This document shows, one piece after another, positions 36,033-46,234 of a stretch of 64,000 bases of DNA. Below the pieces are notes generated by a model. It saw only the letters and a program-made list of their open reading frames with translations. It searched no databases and was not told the DNA's origin. How positions within the stretch are numbered: the first letter of the stretch is position 1; every line of letters starts with the position of its first letter. Origin of the DNA: Listeria ilorinensis (GTDB taxonomy: Bacteria > Bacillota > Bacilli > Lactobacillales > Listeriaceae); NCBI RefSeq assembly GCF_913566895.1, contig NZ_CAJYCN010000003.1:1-64000 (forward strand), in the 5' to 3' direction. Both the position numbers and the translations under genes were made by a program.

Positions 36033-37355
36033 TTAATTCCGTTTTTGGAAACTGGCGACAAAAAATCCGTCGCTTTCTATGTCAGTCGGCAAAAGTTCTA
36101 AATAACCATTTTTTTGCAGATGTGCGATTTTTTCGGGAAGCACCACATCGATTAATGCAAAAGATGGATGTGCTTTTAAAAAGGCTTCTGCAACTTGCCG
36201 ATTTTCTTCTTGATCGATTGTACATGTACTATACACTAATATACCATTATCTTTCACAAGTTGGCTAACATCAGCCAAAATTGCCAGTTGGATATCATGC
36301 AAGCGACGAATATCCTCAGCCGTTTTTTGGTACTTGATATCCGGCTTGCGACGCAGCACACCAAATCCGGTACACGGAGCATCGACAAGCACACGATCAA
36401 AACTGGCTGGTTCAAAATGGCGGCTGGCGGTTCTTGCATCTAGCTCTTTCGTCTGAACATTTCTAAGACCGATACGTTTAACAGCGTTACGGATCAATTT
36501 TGTTTTATGCGCATGAATGTCGAGCGCTATCACTTGACCGGTATTCCGCATTTTCTCGGCAATATGTGTTGTTTTGCCGCCGGGTGCTGCACAGGCATCC
36601 AGAACCTGCAAACCTTCTTCAAGCCGAAGAGCATGTGCCACAAGCATTGAGCTTTCATCTTGAATCGTTACAAGTCCCTCTTTAAAAAGTGATGTCTCTG
36701 CAATCGTCCCGTGTTCAACTAAAAGGGCTTCCTCGATATAGGGGGACGGGACGGTCGAGATGCCGGCTTCTGCCAATTCTTTCTGAACCATTTCACGACT
36801 TGTGCGCCATTCATTGACGCGGATACTTTGGTGGGGAGGTGTAAGAAAGGCTTCGCCAATGGCAGCTGCTTTCTCAGGGCCATACTGGTTAATCCAGCGC
36901 TCTGCCAACCATTCTGGGAGACTTGCTTCAATGGTCAATCGTTTAACCGGATCCTGAATCGTACTAAAAGCCGGCAGCCCTTTCCGCTCGATATTACGCA
37001 GGACACCGTTGACAAATTTGGTGATTCCTTGGTGCCCTTTTTTTTTGGTAATTTCCCCTGCCTCGTGCAAAATCGCATGCGCCGGGATTTTATCCAAGTA
37101 AACCATTTGATAGACAGACAAGCGTAAAAGGTTTCGTACCCAATCTTCCGGTTCCTTTTTCAGAAATGGAGACAGATAAAAATCAAGGGTCAACTTGCGC
37201 TGGATCGTACCATAGACAAGTTCGGTCAAGAGGGCTTTATCGACGGGTTTGATAGCCTGTCCTTTCAACACCTCATTAATAAGCAAATGACTATAGGAGC
37301 CGTTTTTTTCGATTTTTTGGATAGATTCAAGTGCCAATTCACGCACAGTTTTCAT
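36033..37355 (-). CDS. rsmB: 16S rRNA (cytosine-C5)-methyltransferase RsmB
   Basis: A 440-aa methyltransferase modifying 16S C967. The N-terminal NusB-like domain (about 1-130) is followed by a Rossmann domain with LDACAAPGGKTTHIAE, VLVDAPCTGFGVLRRKPD (catalytic PC motif) and YSTCTIDQEENR (second catalytic Cys). The ATG follows the fmt stop without a gap, as usual for fmt-rsmB pairs. Confidence 0.96.
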   Translation of the reverse strand: MKTVRELALESIQKIEKNGSYSHLLINEVLKGQAIKPVDKALLTELVYGTIQRKLTLDFYLSPFLKKEPEDWVRNLLRLSVYQMVYLDKIPAHAILHEAGEITKKKGHQGITKFVNGVLRNIERKGLPAFSTIQDPVKRLTIEASLPEWLAERWINQYGPEKAAAIGEAFLTPPHQSIRVNEWRTSREMVQKELAEAGISTVPSPYIEEALLVEHGTIAETSLFKEGLVTIQDESSMLVAHALRLEEGLQVLDACAAPGGKTTHIAEKMRNTGQVIALDIHAHKTKLIRNAVKRIGLRNVQTKELDARTASRHFEPASFDRVLVDAPCTGFGVLRRKPDIKYQKTAEDIRRLHDIQLAILADVSQLVKDNGILVYSTCTIDQEENRQVAEAFLKAHPSFALIDVVLPEKIAHLQKNGYLELLPTDIESDGFFVASFQKRN

Positions 37356-38297
37356 TTAATCACCAAACCTTGTTTTTTCATTTAAATCGCGACCTGTTCC
37401 CTGCATAAAGCTTGCAGTAGGCATTTTTGGCTTTCCGGCCGGTTGTACCTCGAGCAGCTCGACTACTTTTCCATCTCCTGCTGTAATGCCTAATCGATTT
37501 TTCCCAAGCGGATAAAAACTTCCGGCTGGGGTCGTGCTTGTTTCTTCTGTTAGTTTTGCTTGCCAAATTTTAAATGGCTTTTCAGTCAAAGTCGTATAGG
37601 CAACCGGCCATGGGCTGAGTCCTCGAACCTGATTGAAGATTTCTCGAGCCGTCCTGTTCCAATCGATTTTTTCTTGTTCCCGGCTGATATTGCGGGCAAA
37701 GGTCACTTTTTCAGTATCTTGCGGAATGGCAGTCAAATCACCGGCAAAAAGTTTAGGTAGGGTATCCATCAAAAGTTCTGCTCCGAGCTGGCTTAGTTTG
37801 ACAAACATTGTCCCAGTATCATCCTGATCTGTAATCGGAATTTTTCTTTGTGTGAGCATATCACCGGCATCCAGTTCTTTTACCATATACATGATAGTGA
37901 CGCCTGTTTCAGGCTGCCCATCCAGAACAGCATAATGGACGGGGGCACCGCCGCGGTATTCGGGCAACAGAGACGCATGCACATTGATCGAGCCAAAGCG
38001 AGGAGCTTCTAATAATGAGACAGGCAAAATCTGACCGTATGCAGCTGTGACGAGCAGGTCCATATCCAATGTGAGCAGTTCTGCTAATTCTTCTGAAGTA
38101 CGAAGTTTCTCAGGTTGATAAACTTTTAACCCTAGTTCAAGTGCTTTCTTTTTCACTGGTGGAGGTGTTAAAATTCGCTTCCTGCCAACGGGACGATCTG
38201 GCTGAGTGACAACACCGATGACTTGATAGTCACTAGCAAGGCGCTCTAAAATCGGAACGGAAAATTCAGGCGTGCCCATAAATAGAATTTTTTTCAT
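37356..38297 (-). CDS. fmt: Methionyl-tRNA formyltransferase
   Basis: A 313-aa enzyme formylating initiator Met-tRNA with 10-formyl-tetrahydrofolate. It has FMGTPEFSVP, the catalytic HASLLPEYRGGAPVHYA segment with SINVHASLLP, and the C-terminal OB fold (RLGITAGDGKVVELLEVQPAGKPKM). Located between priA and rsmB, the conserved Firmicute order. Confidence 0.97.
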   Translation of the reverse strand: MKKILFMGTPEFSVPILERLASDYQVIGVVTQPDRPVGRKRILTPPPVKKKALELGLKVYQPEKLRTSEELAELLTLDMDLLVTAAYGQILPVSLLEAPRFGSINVHASLLPEYRGGAPVHYAVLDGQPETGVTIMYMVKELDAGDMLTQRKIPITDQDDTGTMFVKLSQLGAELLMDTLPKLFAGDLTAIPQDTEKVTFARNISREQEKIDWNRTAREIFNQVRGLSPWPVAYTTLTEKPFKIWQAKLTEETSTTPAGSFYPLGKNRLGITAGDGKVVELLEVQPAGKPKMPTASFMQGTGRDLNEKTRFGD

Positions 38298-38309
38298 GTG
38301 ATCTCCTTC

Positions 38310-40712
38310 TTACATCAGCACATAAGGCTGCACGTCAATTGAGATCGTGAGTCCTTTTTGCTGGTCTTTTTGATAATGTTCTAAAATACTTTTTAATTCA
38401 GCCTGCAGTTCAGGCTCTACTTTATATTTGATCATACATTGATAGCGGTATTTATTTTTAATCCGACTAATCGTGCTAGGTACTGGGCCAAGTATCAATG
38501 CATTTGGATGCAACTTGGAGCGCAGATAGTCGGTAATTTGCCGAATCGTTCGAATGACGGTCATCTCATCTTCATGACTGACGCCGATCAGGGTTAAATA
38601 GTAAAATGGCGGATATTGGTAACGGTAGCGCATCTGCATCTCATGCTCATAAAAACCCAGATAATCATGTTTTTTTGCATATTGGATACTGTAATGTTCC
38701 GGTGTATAGCTTTGCACAATGACTTCGCCGGTGAGTTCATGACGCCCAGCTCGTCCGCTGACTTGAGTGAGCAGCTGGAAGGTCCGCTCGGCTGAACGAA
38801 AATCTGGTAGAAACAGCATCGTATCTGCATTCAAAACGCCAACTAGCGTAATATCCGGAAAATCCAGTCCTTTGGCAATCATTTGCGTGCCTAGCAGAAT
38901 ATCGGCTTCGTGATTCGCAAAGCGCTGCAGCAGCTTCTCATGCGCCCCTTTTGTTCGGGTCGTATCGACATCCATGCGAATAATGCGCGCTTCAGGAAGC
39001 AACTTGGTCAGACTTTCTTCGACTTTTTGTGTACCAGTGCCAAAGTAGCGGATATGCTCACTTTCGCAGGCTGGACAATGACTCGGAACGGCCTCCTCAT
39101 GACCACAATAATGACACTTCATCTTGTGGGCCGCCTGATGATATGTCAGTGAAATATCACAATTAGGACACTCGACAACATAGCCACAGTCACGGCACAT
39201 TACAAAGGATGCATAGCCACGTTTATTGAGCAAAAGAACGGTTTGCTCACCTCGTGCCAGTCGGTCTTTCATTTTTTCAAGCAAGATGCGGGAAAACTCA
39301 GTTCGATTCTGCTGTCTGAGTTCATCACGCATATCGACAACATGGACTTCGGGCAACTCTTGCTGATTAACCCGATCAGGAAGTGACAGCAGTGTATAGA
39401 CATTTTTTTGGGCACGGGCAAAGGATTCCATCGAGGGGGTTGCACTACCAAGAACGACTGGAATACTTGCTCGAGCCGCTCGCCAGATGGCCACATCACG
39501 GGCATGATAACGGGGATTATCTTCTTGTTTATACGTCGCTTCGTGTTCTTCGTCAATGATGATCATTCCTAAATTTTCAAATGGGGCAAAAACTGCTGAT
39601 CGAGCACCAACGACGACATGGGCTTCTTTTTTTTCGATCCGGCGCCATTCATCGTACTTTTCACCAGAAGACAAGGCACTATGCAACACGGCTACTTCAT
39701 CGCCAAAACGGCTTTTGAAGCGGGTCACCATTTGCGGAGTGAGTGAGATTTCTGGTACAAGGACGATGGCTTCTTGTCCCTTTGCTAAAACATGCTCGAT
39801 TGTCTGCAAGTAGATTTCGGTTTTTCCGCTACCGGTCACCCCATGAAGCAGGAAAGTCTCTGCACGGTTCTGCTCAGCTGCCGCGATGATTTGATCACAA
39901 GCCTGTTTTTGACCATCTAGAAGCGGCATCGCTATTGTTTTTTCAAAAGTCCGACCTTCATAAGGATCTCGGGCAATTTCTTGGTCGACAATTTTTAAAA
40001 CACCAGTCAGTGCCAACTTTTTGATTGGTTCAGCAGTAACTTTTGCTGCTGCTTGCAAGGCTTTTTGAGCAATTTGGGTCTCACCACTCTGCTGAAAATA
40101 ATGCAAAACTTTTTGCTGGGCTTTTGCACTTTTCGGTAAATCAAGCAAGATCTCTTCCAATTGAATAGGGTCTTTTTTTAATTGGACAAAACGAACCTTT
40201 TTTTTAGTGATCTTATTTTTCACCTGATAGACAGCTTCTACTTGGCCGCTTTTCAGATATTTTTGAAGGACTTTAAGCAGTCCATTTGCTTCTGCCTTTT
40301 TCCAATCGAGCGTTTCATATCCTTCAAAAAGAGCTTCGAGTGCCTCATCTTCCTCGTCTACACGAACAAAATATTTTTCATATTTAGCACGGAGAAGCGC
40401 CGGCAGCATCGCTTGATAGGCAGAAACCTTAAAGGAAAGTGTTTCTTTTGCCAGCCAGTCGCCCAGTTCTAAAAGTTCCGTATTTAAAACAGGCAAAAGA
40501 TCCATCACTTCGCGAATTGCTTTAAGTTTTTTATTTTCGGGGACTGTTTTAGTTTGGATGACAAAGCCTTGAACAGTACGCGGCCCAAAAGGCACAATAA
40601 CACGCATACCGGCTGCTACCACATCTGTCAATTCTTCCGGAATCAAATAGTCAAACGGCCGGTCCACTTGCATCGCCGGAACATCTACGATTACTTCGGC
40701 CACATCAACCAT
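38310..40712 (-). CDS. priA: Primosomal protein N' (replication restart helicase PriA)
   Basis: An 800-aa helicase that reloads the replisome at stalled forks. After the 3'-DNA-binding domain come LLHGVTGSGKTEIYL (Walker A), IIIDEEHEATYK (DEEH box), a zinc-binding region with paired Cys (CRDCGYVVECPNCD, CHYCGHE, CPACE) and QVSGRAGRH. The frame opens upstream inside coaBC; ATG 40712 overlaps the coaBC stop and gives MVDVAEVIVDV, matching homologues. Translation is probably coupled. Confidence 0.95.
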   Translation of the reverse strand: MVDVAEVIVDVPAMQVDRPFDYLIPEELTDVVAAGMRVIVPFGPRTVQGFVIQTKTVPENKKLKAIREVMDLLPVLNTELLELGDWLAKETLSFKVSAYQAMLPALLRAKYEKYFVRVDEEDEALEALFEGYETLDWKKAEANGLLKVLQKYLKSGQVEAVYQVKNKITKKKVRFVQLKKDPIQLEEILLDLPKSAKAQQKVLHYFQQSGETQIAQKALQAAAKVTAEPIKKLALTGVLKIVDQEIARDPYEGRTFEKTIAMPLLDGQKQACDQIIAAAEQNRAETFLLHGVTGSGKTEIYLQTIEHVLAKGQEAIVLVPEISLTPQMVTRFKSRFGDEVAVLHSALSSGEKYDEWRRIEKKEAHVVVGARSAVFAPFENLGMIIIDEEHEATYKQEDNPRYHARDVAIWRAARASIPVVLGSATPSMESFARAQKNVYTLLSLPDRVNQQELPEVHVVDMRDELRQQNRTEFSRILLEKMKDRLARGEQTVLLLNKRGYASFVMCRDCGYVVECPNCDISLTYHQAAHKMKCHYCGHEEAVPSHCPACESEHIRYFGTGTQKVEESLTKLLPEARIIRMDVDTTRTKGAHEKLLQRFANHEADILLGTQMIAKGLDFPDITLVGVLNADTMLFLPDFRSAERTFQLLTQVSGRAGRHELTGEVIVQSYTPEHYSIQYAKKHDYLGFYEHEMQMRYRYQYPPFYYLTLIGVSHEDEMTVIRTIRQITDYLRSKLHPNALILGPVPSTISRIKNKYRYQCMIKYKVEPELQAELKSILEHYQKDQQKGLTISIDVQPYVLM

Positions 40713-41916
40713 TGTGCTGTGCATCCAATGCGCGGCTGATTTCTGTCGTGATTCGCGCAGCGACTTCACGCTTATCTAAAAGTGGTAAAGCAATTTCGCG
40801 ACCATCTGCAAAGTAGAAGGTGACGATATTGGTATCGACACCAAATCCGGCACCGGGTTCACTCACATTGTTGGCGACAATGAGATCCGCATGTTTTTTA
40901 GTCAATTTGGTGCGGGCGTTTTCTGCAATGTTCTGCGTTTCTGCCGCAAAGCCGATTACAACTTGATCAGAACGTTTGGTTTCCCCAACAGAAAGCAGGA
41001 TATCTTTGGTCCGCTTAAATTGGATCGAGAGGTTGCCAGATTGTTTTTTGATTTTATGTTCATGCACTTCTACTGGCGTATAATCGGCGACTGCTGCTGC
41101 CATGACAAAAGCGTCTTGCTGCTCTTTGACATGTGCCACAGCTTCATACATCTCTTCAGCTGAATCGACATAGACCGCTTTAACATTTGGCGGGATCGGC
41201 AGTTCTCTTGTGGCAGTCACAAGGGTGACCTCCGCTCCTTTCAGCATGGTTTGTTCAGCAATTTGAAACCCCATTTTACCGCTCGATCGGTTGGTGAAAT
41301 AGCGGACTGGATCCAGTTTTTCGCGCGTACCGCCTGCTGTGATCAGAATTTTTTTGCCCGCTAATACGGTTTTATCTTCTTGAAAAAATTCTTCGATTCG
41401 GGCAGTGATTTTTTCTGGCTCTTCCAGACGCCCTCTTCCTATATATCCGCAGGCCAAATAGCCTTCGTCTGGTTCAATAAAACGGATACCATCCTGATAC
41501 AGTCGCTCGATGTTGCGAACGACCGCTGGATGGCTGATCATGTGAACATTCATAGCCGGCGCAACCCAGACCGGTGCTTCTGTGGCCAGCAAGGTCGTGG
41601 TGACCATATCATCTGCGATCCCATTTGCCATTTTACCGATTAGATTGGCAGTTGCCGGAGCTACAATCACAAGATCCGCCCAGTCAGCTAGATCAATATG
41701 GGCAACAACTTTTGACTCTTTTTCATCAAAAGTATCTGTATAAACATCATTTCGGGAAAGTACTTGAAAAGAAAGTGGCGGAACAAATTGTGCGGCATGT
41801 TCTGTCATCATTACTTTGACATTTGCGCCTTTTTGTGTGAGCTTACTGGTAAGTGCGACTGCTTTATAAACCGCAATCCCACCTGAGACGGCCAGTAAAA
41901 TATTTTTTCCTTGCAT
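40705..41916 (-). CDS. coaBC: Bifunctional phosphopantothenoylcysteine decarboxylase/synthetase
   Basis: A 403-aa flavoprotein doing two steps of coenzyme A synthesis. The N-terminal CoaC half has LLAVSGGIAVYKA and the FMN/active-site PAMNVHM motif (VAPAMN); the C-terminal CoaB half starts ILITAGGTREKLDPVRYFTNRSSGKMG and has the KKxAD-type KKHADLIVANN. GAGGTGA lies about 5 bp before ATG 41916. It heads the long minus-strand run towards thiN. Confidence 0.96.
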   Translation of the reverse strand: MQGKNILLAVSGGIAVYKAVALTSKLTQKGANVKVMMTEHAAQFVPPLSFQVLSRNDVYTDTFDEKESKVVAHIDLADWADLVIVAPATANLIGKMANGIADDMVTTTLLATEAPVWVAPAMNVHMISHPAVVRNIERLYQDGIRFIEPDEGYLACGYIGRGRLEEPEKITARIEEFFQEDKTVLAGKKILITAGGTREKLDPVRYFTNRSSGKMGFQIAEQTMLKGAEVTLVTATRELPIPPNVKAVYVDSAEEMYEAVAHVKEQQDAFVMAAAVADYTPVEVHEHKIKKQSGNLSIQFKRTKDILLSVGETKRSDQVVIGFAAETQNIAENARTKLTKKHADLIVANNVSEPGAGFGVDTNIVTFYFADGREIALPLLDKREVAARITTEISRALDAQHNG

Positions 41917-41999
41917 GTTTTTCACCTCAATCGCTTTTGTTGGGCTGTTCGAGTAAAATCAATCACAGCCTCGTACTAATCAAACGAGTATTCATTTTC

Positions 42000-42005
42000 A
42001 TTATA
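42000..42005 (-). promoter_or_regulatory. Candidate coaBC promoter -10 box
   Basis: A consensus TATAAT on the minus strand between the rpoZ terminator and coaBC; the matching -35 is weak. Confidence 0.4.
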
Positions 42006-42040
42006 CAATAGATCGCCTATCTAATTCATGCTTTCAGTAT

Positions 42041-42082
42041 AAAAAAACTCTGCTTAAAGCTGGTTTCCCGCTTTAAACAGAG
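42041..42082 (-). terminator. yicC-gmk-rpoZ terminator
   Basis: A 13-bp stem (one G-T), arms 42048-42060 and 42070-42082, loop 9 nt, followed on the minus strand by seven T, 20 bp past the rpoZ stop. Confidence 0.88.
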
Positions 42083-42102
42083 CTCGAGCATTCAGGATCG
42101 GC

Positions 42103-42914
<812 letters not shown>

Positions 42915-42932
42915 TTATTTCCCTCATTTCTC

Positions 42933-43808
42933 TTATTCCACATTTTGTACTTGTTCACGAATTTTTTCAAGTGTTGTCTTCATTTCGACCACCTTTTCAG
43001 TAATGATCAGCATTTGTGCTTTTGAACCGATGGTGTTGACTTCACGATTCATTTCCTGAATCAGAAAATCAAGTTTGCGACCAACGGGTTCATCTTTCAG
43101 AAGGATAGCTTCAAACTGCTTGATATGACTACCTAGCCGTTCGATTTCCTCATTGATATCCGCCTTTTCCAGCATAAGTGCCAATTCCGAAAAAAGCAAG
43201 TGCTGATCAAATTCAGTCCCAGCGATCTGTTCAAGTCGCGCCCTCAGTTTTTCTTCATAGTAAAGCCGATTTTTGGGGAGCTCCTCTTCTACTGTCAAAA
43301 GCGCTTGCTGCAAGGTCGCTAAATGTGTTTTAAAATGGAGGGCAAGTTCATTCCCTTCCGTTTGACGCATATCATCCAGCCGCTTCACTGCTTTTTCTAA
43401 GGCCTTCAAAAAAAGTGGTTCCAGCTCTGGACTGACTTCTTGTGCTTCTTTCACTTCCAAATAGGCGGCGTCTGTCAGAAAATCCTGCATCGTCAGTTCT
43501 GATTCAAATGGATAGCGTGCCTTGGCCTTTTTCAAAAAGCGATAGTAGTGATCCGCCAGATCCCAATCTACAATGAGCGATTGTTTAGCGATATGCGTTC
43601 CTTCTACAGAAAAAAAGCATTCGACCCGTCCGCGACGAATCGTCCTCGCAATCATTTTTTTTAAGTTGCCTTCTAAAAAATTAAACTGCCGTGGCATCCG
43701 AAATAGACATTCTAAGTAGCGATGGTTGACGGCTTTCAGTTCAACGGTCACTTTAAAATCGGCCGTCTCCTGACTGGCACGTCCAAAACCGGTCATGCTT
43801 TTTACCAT
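42933..43808 (-). CDS. yicC: YicC family endoribonuclease
   Basis: A 291-aa YicC-family protein; relatives cut RNA near hairpins and affect small-RNA turnover. It begins MVKSMTGFGRAS and has ELKAVNHRYLE and the C-terminal GRKLDFLIQEMNREVNTIGSK block typical of the family. The frame opens at 43820, but the conserved N terminus and AGGTG place the start at ATG 43808. A TATAAT at 43845-43850 with weak -35 could drive the operon. Confidence 0.93.
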   Translation of the reverse strand: MVKSMTGFGRASQETADFKVTVELKAVNHRYLECLFRMPRQFNFLEGNLKKMIARTIRRGRVECFFSVEGTHIAKQSLIVDWDLADHYYRFLKKAKARYPFESELTMQDFLTDAAYLEVKEAQEVSPELEPLFLKALEKAVKRLDDMRQTEGNELALHFKTHLATLQQALLTVEEELPKNRLYYEEKLRARLEQIAGTEFDQHLLFSELALMLEKADINEEIERLGSHIKQFEAILLKDEPVGRKLDFLIQEMNREVNTIGSKAQMLIITEKVVEMKTTLEKIREQVQNVE

Positions 43809-43884
43809 TACACAAGACACCTCGAATCACGATTTCATCTAATCATTATAGCAAATCTTGGCTAAAAATACAGCCATTTTATAA

Positions 43885-43966
43885 AAAAAGAAAAAAGAGA
43901 CTTGCAAACTCCCGTAGACCACCCGTCAAATTTTTATTTTGACTGCGGCAAGAGCATCAAGTCTCT
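43885..43966 (-). terminator. Large branched terminator of lnr-like ABC operon
   Basis: Outer stem AGAGACTTG (43896-43904) with CAAGTCTCT (43958-43966), a central GTCAAA/TTTGAC hairpin and short intermediate pairings, then TTTTTTC on the minus strand. It directly follows the last permease gene and insulates yicC. Confidence 0.7.
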
Positions 43967-43973
43967 GTTATTT

Positions 43974-45110
43974 TTACATAAAAACAGTTTCTTCTTCCTT
44001 TTTGCGATATTGGAAGATGGCGATACTGGCAAAAAGAACGGTAAAACCAAGGAGAACAGCGATCGAGCTGACAAGATCTGCTGCGCCGCCTTCATCTTGC
44101 AAAATATCAATCGCATGCATCACCCAATACTGCGGCATAAAATGAGCCACTTTTTGCATAATATCCGGCATAATCGTGATGGGGATCAAGGCGCCGGATA
44201 AAAGGGTCGACAGTGTGAAAATGATCAGTTGCAAGGCACTGATACTTCGTCTGCTTTTTGCTGCAAAACCGAATGCAAGTGAGAGAAAAATAGCCATCAG
44301 AGAAAATAAGCTCATAATGCCGAAAAGTGCCAGGTAGGAAGTTCCAGGATCAATCTGGAAGATGAAATTCATGGCAATAAGACAGACAAGAACTTCAAAA
44401 ATAACGACAAGATAGCCGAACACACCATTACCGATCAAATACTGATTTGCAGAAAGTGGCGTGCTCATCAGACGCTGATACGTTCGGTCTTCTTTTTCCT
44501 GTAAAATGAGTTCGCCAACATTCCCGGCTGCATACAGAAGCATCATACATAGGAAACCGAGAATCTGTGCACTCATTATTTTAGTCAGATCGGTCTTATC
44601 ATTCAGATTGACGTTTTCCACAGGAAGTGCTGCTGACAAGTAGGAAGCTTGATAGGCGGCAAACTGATCAGGTCCACCGGCTGCGAGCAAGGCTTCAACT
44701 TGTGTGATCGTTGCTTGCAGCGTCATTTTCACCGTCTTGGCTACATCCTCTCCTTGCATCGACTGGATTTGGAAATGAGCGGGAACACCATTCGCTAAAC
44801 TTTGATTGCTGCCTTTTTGAAGGAGAATCAGCGCATCAATTTGATTACTCGATAGGAGCTTTTTCCCTTTTTCTACGGAGACTGATTGGATCCCTTTTTG
44901 TTCTAGCATCGAAACAAGTTCGGTGGTATAGGTCCCAGAATCATCATTCGCCACTCGAATCGAGGCTCCAGTCGAATCCCCTTGAAGATCATAGGAAAAG
45001 AAATAGATCAGAATGCTCAAAATCGGCAGAAAAAGAATTGTTACGAGTTTGACCTTACTAGCACGGAGGGTGATTAAATTATGATGGAATAACCAGCCAA
45101 TCTGCTTCAT
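43974..45110 (-). CDS. ABC-2 type permease (LnrN-like)
   Basis: A 378-aa membrane protein. One helix near the N terminus (VTILFLPILSILIYFFSY, about 22-40) is followed by a roughly 130-residue extracytoplasmic loop and about five helices in the C-terminal half (LGFLCMMLLYAAG... to SIAVLLGFTVLFASIAIF), the ABC-2 permease layout. With its paralogous neighbour and the ATPase it forms an exporter resembling Bacillus LnrLMN, which protects against linearmycin-type polyenes. The substrate here is inferred only from this resemblance. Confidence 0.85.
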   Translation of the reverse strand: MKQIGWLFHHNLITLRASKVKLVTILFLPILSILIYFFSYDLQGDSTGASIRVANDDSGTYTTELVSMLEQKGIQSVSVEKGKKLLSSNQIDALILLQKGSNQSLANGVPAHFQIQSMQGEDVAKTVKMTLQATITQVEALLAAGGPDQFAAYQASYLSAALPVENVNLNDKTDLTKIMSAQILGFLCMMLLYAAGNVGELILQEKEDRTYQRLMSTPLSANQYLIGNGVFGYLVVIFEVLVCLIAMNFIFQIDPGTSYLALFGIMSLFSLMAIFLSLAFGFAAKSRRSISALQLIIFTLSTLLSGALIPITIMPDIMQKVAHFMPQYWVMHAIDILQDEGGAADLVSSIAVLLGFTVLFASIAIFQYRKKEEETVFM

Positions 45111-45111
45111 T

Positions 45112-46221
45112 TCAATACACTTCCTTTCGTCTGATCACAATAAATGAAAGACTGATGAACAAGGCTGTTAGAGCAAGGTTTCCAACAAGAGCAAATACTG
45201 CATCCTGCCATTCATTCTGGTAGAGCAGATTGCGTACACCAATGTTCAGCCAGCCGACTGGTGAAAAGCGCGGCATGATCTCACCGACCATCGGAAAATA
45301 AGCACCACCGAGGAAACAAAATACTTGCACGAGCAGATTCCCGGCCCCTAAAACGGCTGGATTATTATTAGAAGCAACATCCAGCAGGATACCAAGAGCG
45401 ACGGAAAAGAGCAGTAAAGAGACATAGATACAGAAAATAAATCCAGCATGTCTTCCCCAGTTAACGTCAAAGAACAGGTCAGAAAAAAGCATTAGAATAA
45501 GCAGCGCCAAAGCATTGATACCCAACGTACCTAAAAAATTGCCCCCGAGCACCGTCATTTTTGAAACGGGTGCGATCTGCAAACGTGTATAGGTGTGCAG
45601 CGTCTTTTCGATTCGGAACGTATTGGCGCCATTCATGACACCAAACATCATTGCCATTGCAATCAAAGCAATCGCATAATATTGAAAGGAGGTCACCTGA
45701 TTCCCGGACGGAGGCTTCACTGTCGTAATTTCAGCACTCTTTGAAGAGGCTTTTTGGAGTGCCGGCTGTAATTTTGCCGGATCAATTTGCGTAATTCCTG
45801 CTATCAATTGATATTGACTGGAAAATGCCTGCATATAGTTATCAAGAACTGTTTTGGTGACTTTATCTGGAATATTGGTAATGACTTGGATTTTTTGATC
45901 CCTAATGACAATTAGTGCATCTTTTTTTCCATGTGCCACTAGGTCACGGCCTTCTTTTTCCTGATCAATTTCTGTAAAATGAATCAATTCTCCATTTGCT
46001 TGTTTGGCAAAATTTTGGAAAGCAGCTGCGCTTTCTTTTTTCGTTTGAGTGATATAGACGGCTTCTACTTTTTCAAAGGTCATATCCTCATTGAAAGCAT
46101 TCTGGAGAACACTGCCTAGAACAAAAATCAATGCGATCGGAAAAAGCAGCGAATAAATAAAAAATTGGCGGTCGCGCAAGCTTAATTTGAATTCTTTCCA
46201 TGCGATTTGAAATAACTGCAT
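45112..46221 (-). CDS. ABC-2 type permease (LnrM-like)
   Basis: A 369-aa membrane protein with the same layout as the next gene: one N-terminal helix (FFIYSLLFPIALIFVLGSVL-like, about 20-40), a long external loop, then five to six helices starting YYAIALIAMAMMFGVM. Its stop is 1 bp from the next start, so the two permeases are made together and probably form a heterodimer. Start ATG with GGAGGCG upstream; 13 bp after the ATPase. Confidence 0.85.
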   Translation of the reverse strand: MQLFQIAWKEFKLSLRDRQFFIYSLLFPIALIFVLGSVLQNAFNEDMTFEKVEAVYITQTKKESAAAFQNFAKQANGELIHFTEIDQEKEGRDLVAHGKKDALIVIRDQKIQVITNIPDKVTKTVLDNYMQAFSSQYQLIAGITQIDPAKLQPALQKASSKSAEITTVKPPSGNQVTSFQYYAIALIAMAMMFGVMNGANTFRIEKTLHTYTRLQIAPVSKMTVLGGNFLGTLGINALALLILMLFSDLFFDVNWGRHAGFIFCIYVSLLLFSVALGILLDVASNNNPAVLGAGNLLVQVFCFLGGAYFPMVGEIMPRFSPVGWLNIGVRNLLYQNEWQDAVFALVGNLALTALFISLSFIVIRRKEVY

Positions 46222-46234
46222 ACTAGTCGCCTCC

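Noticed and set aside
43821-43973. T-box or other riboswitch before yicC
   Set aside because: The fold directly follows the exporter operon stop and ends in a T run, so a terminator explains it; no T-box sequence is seen.
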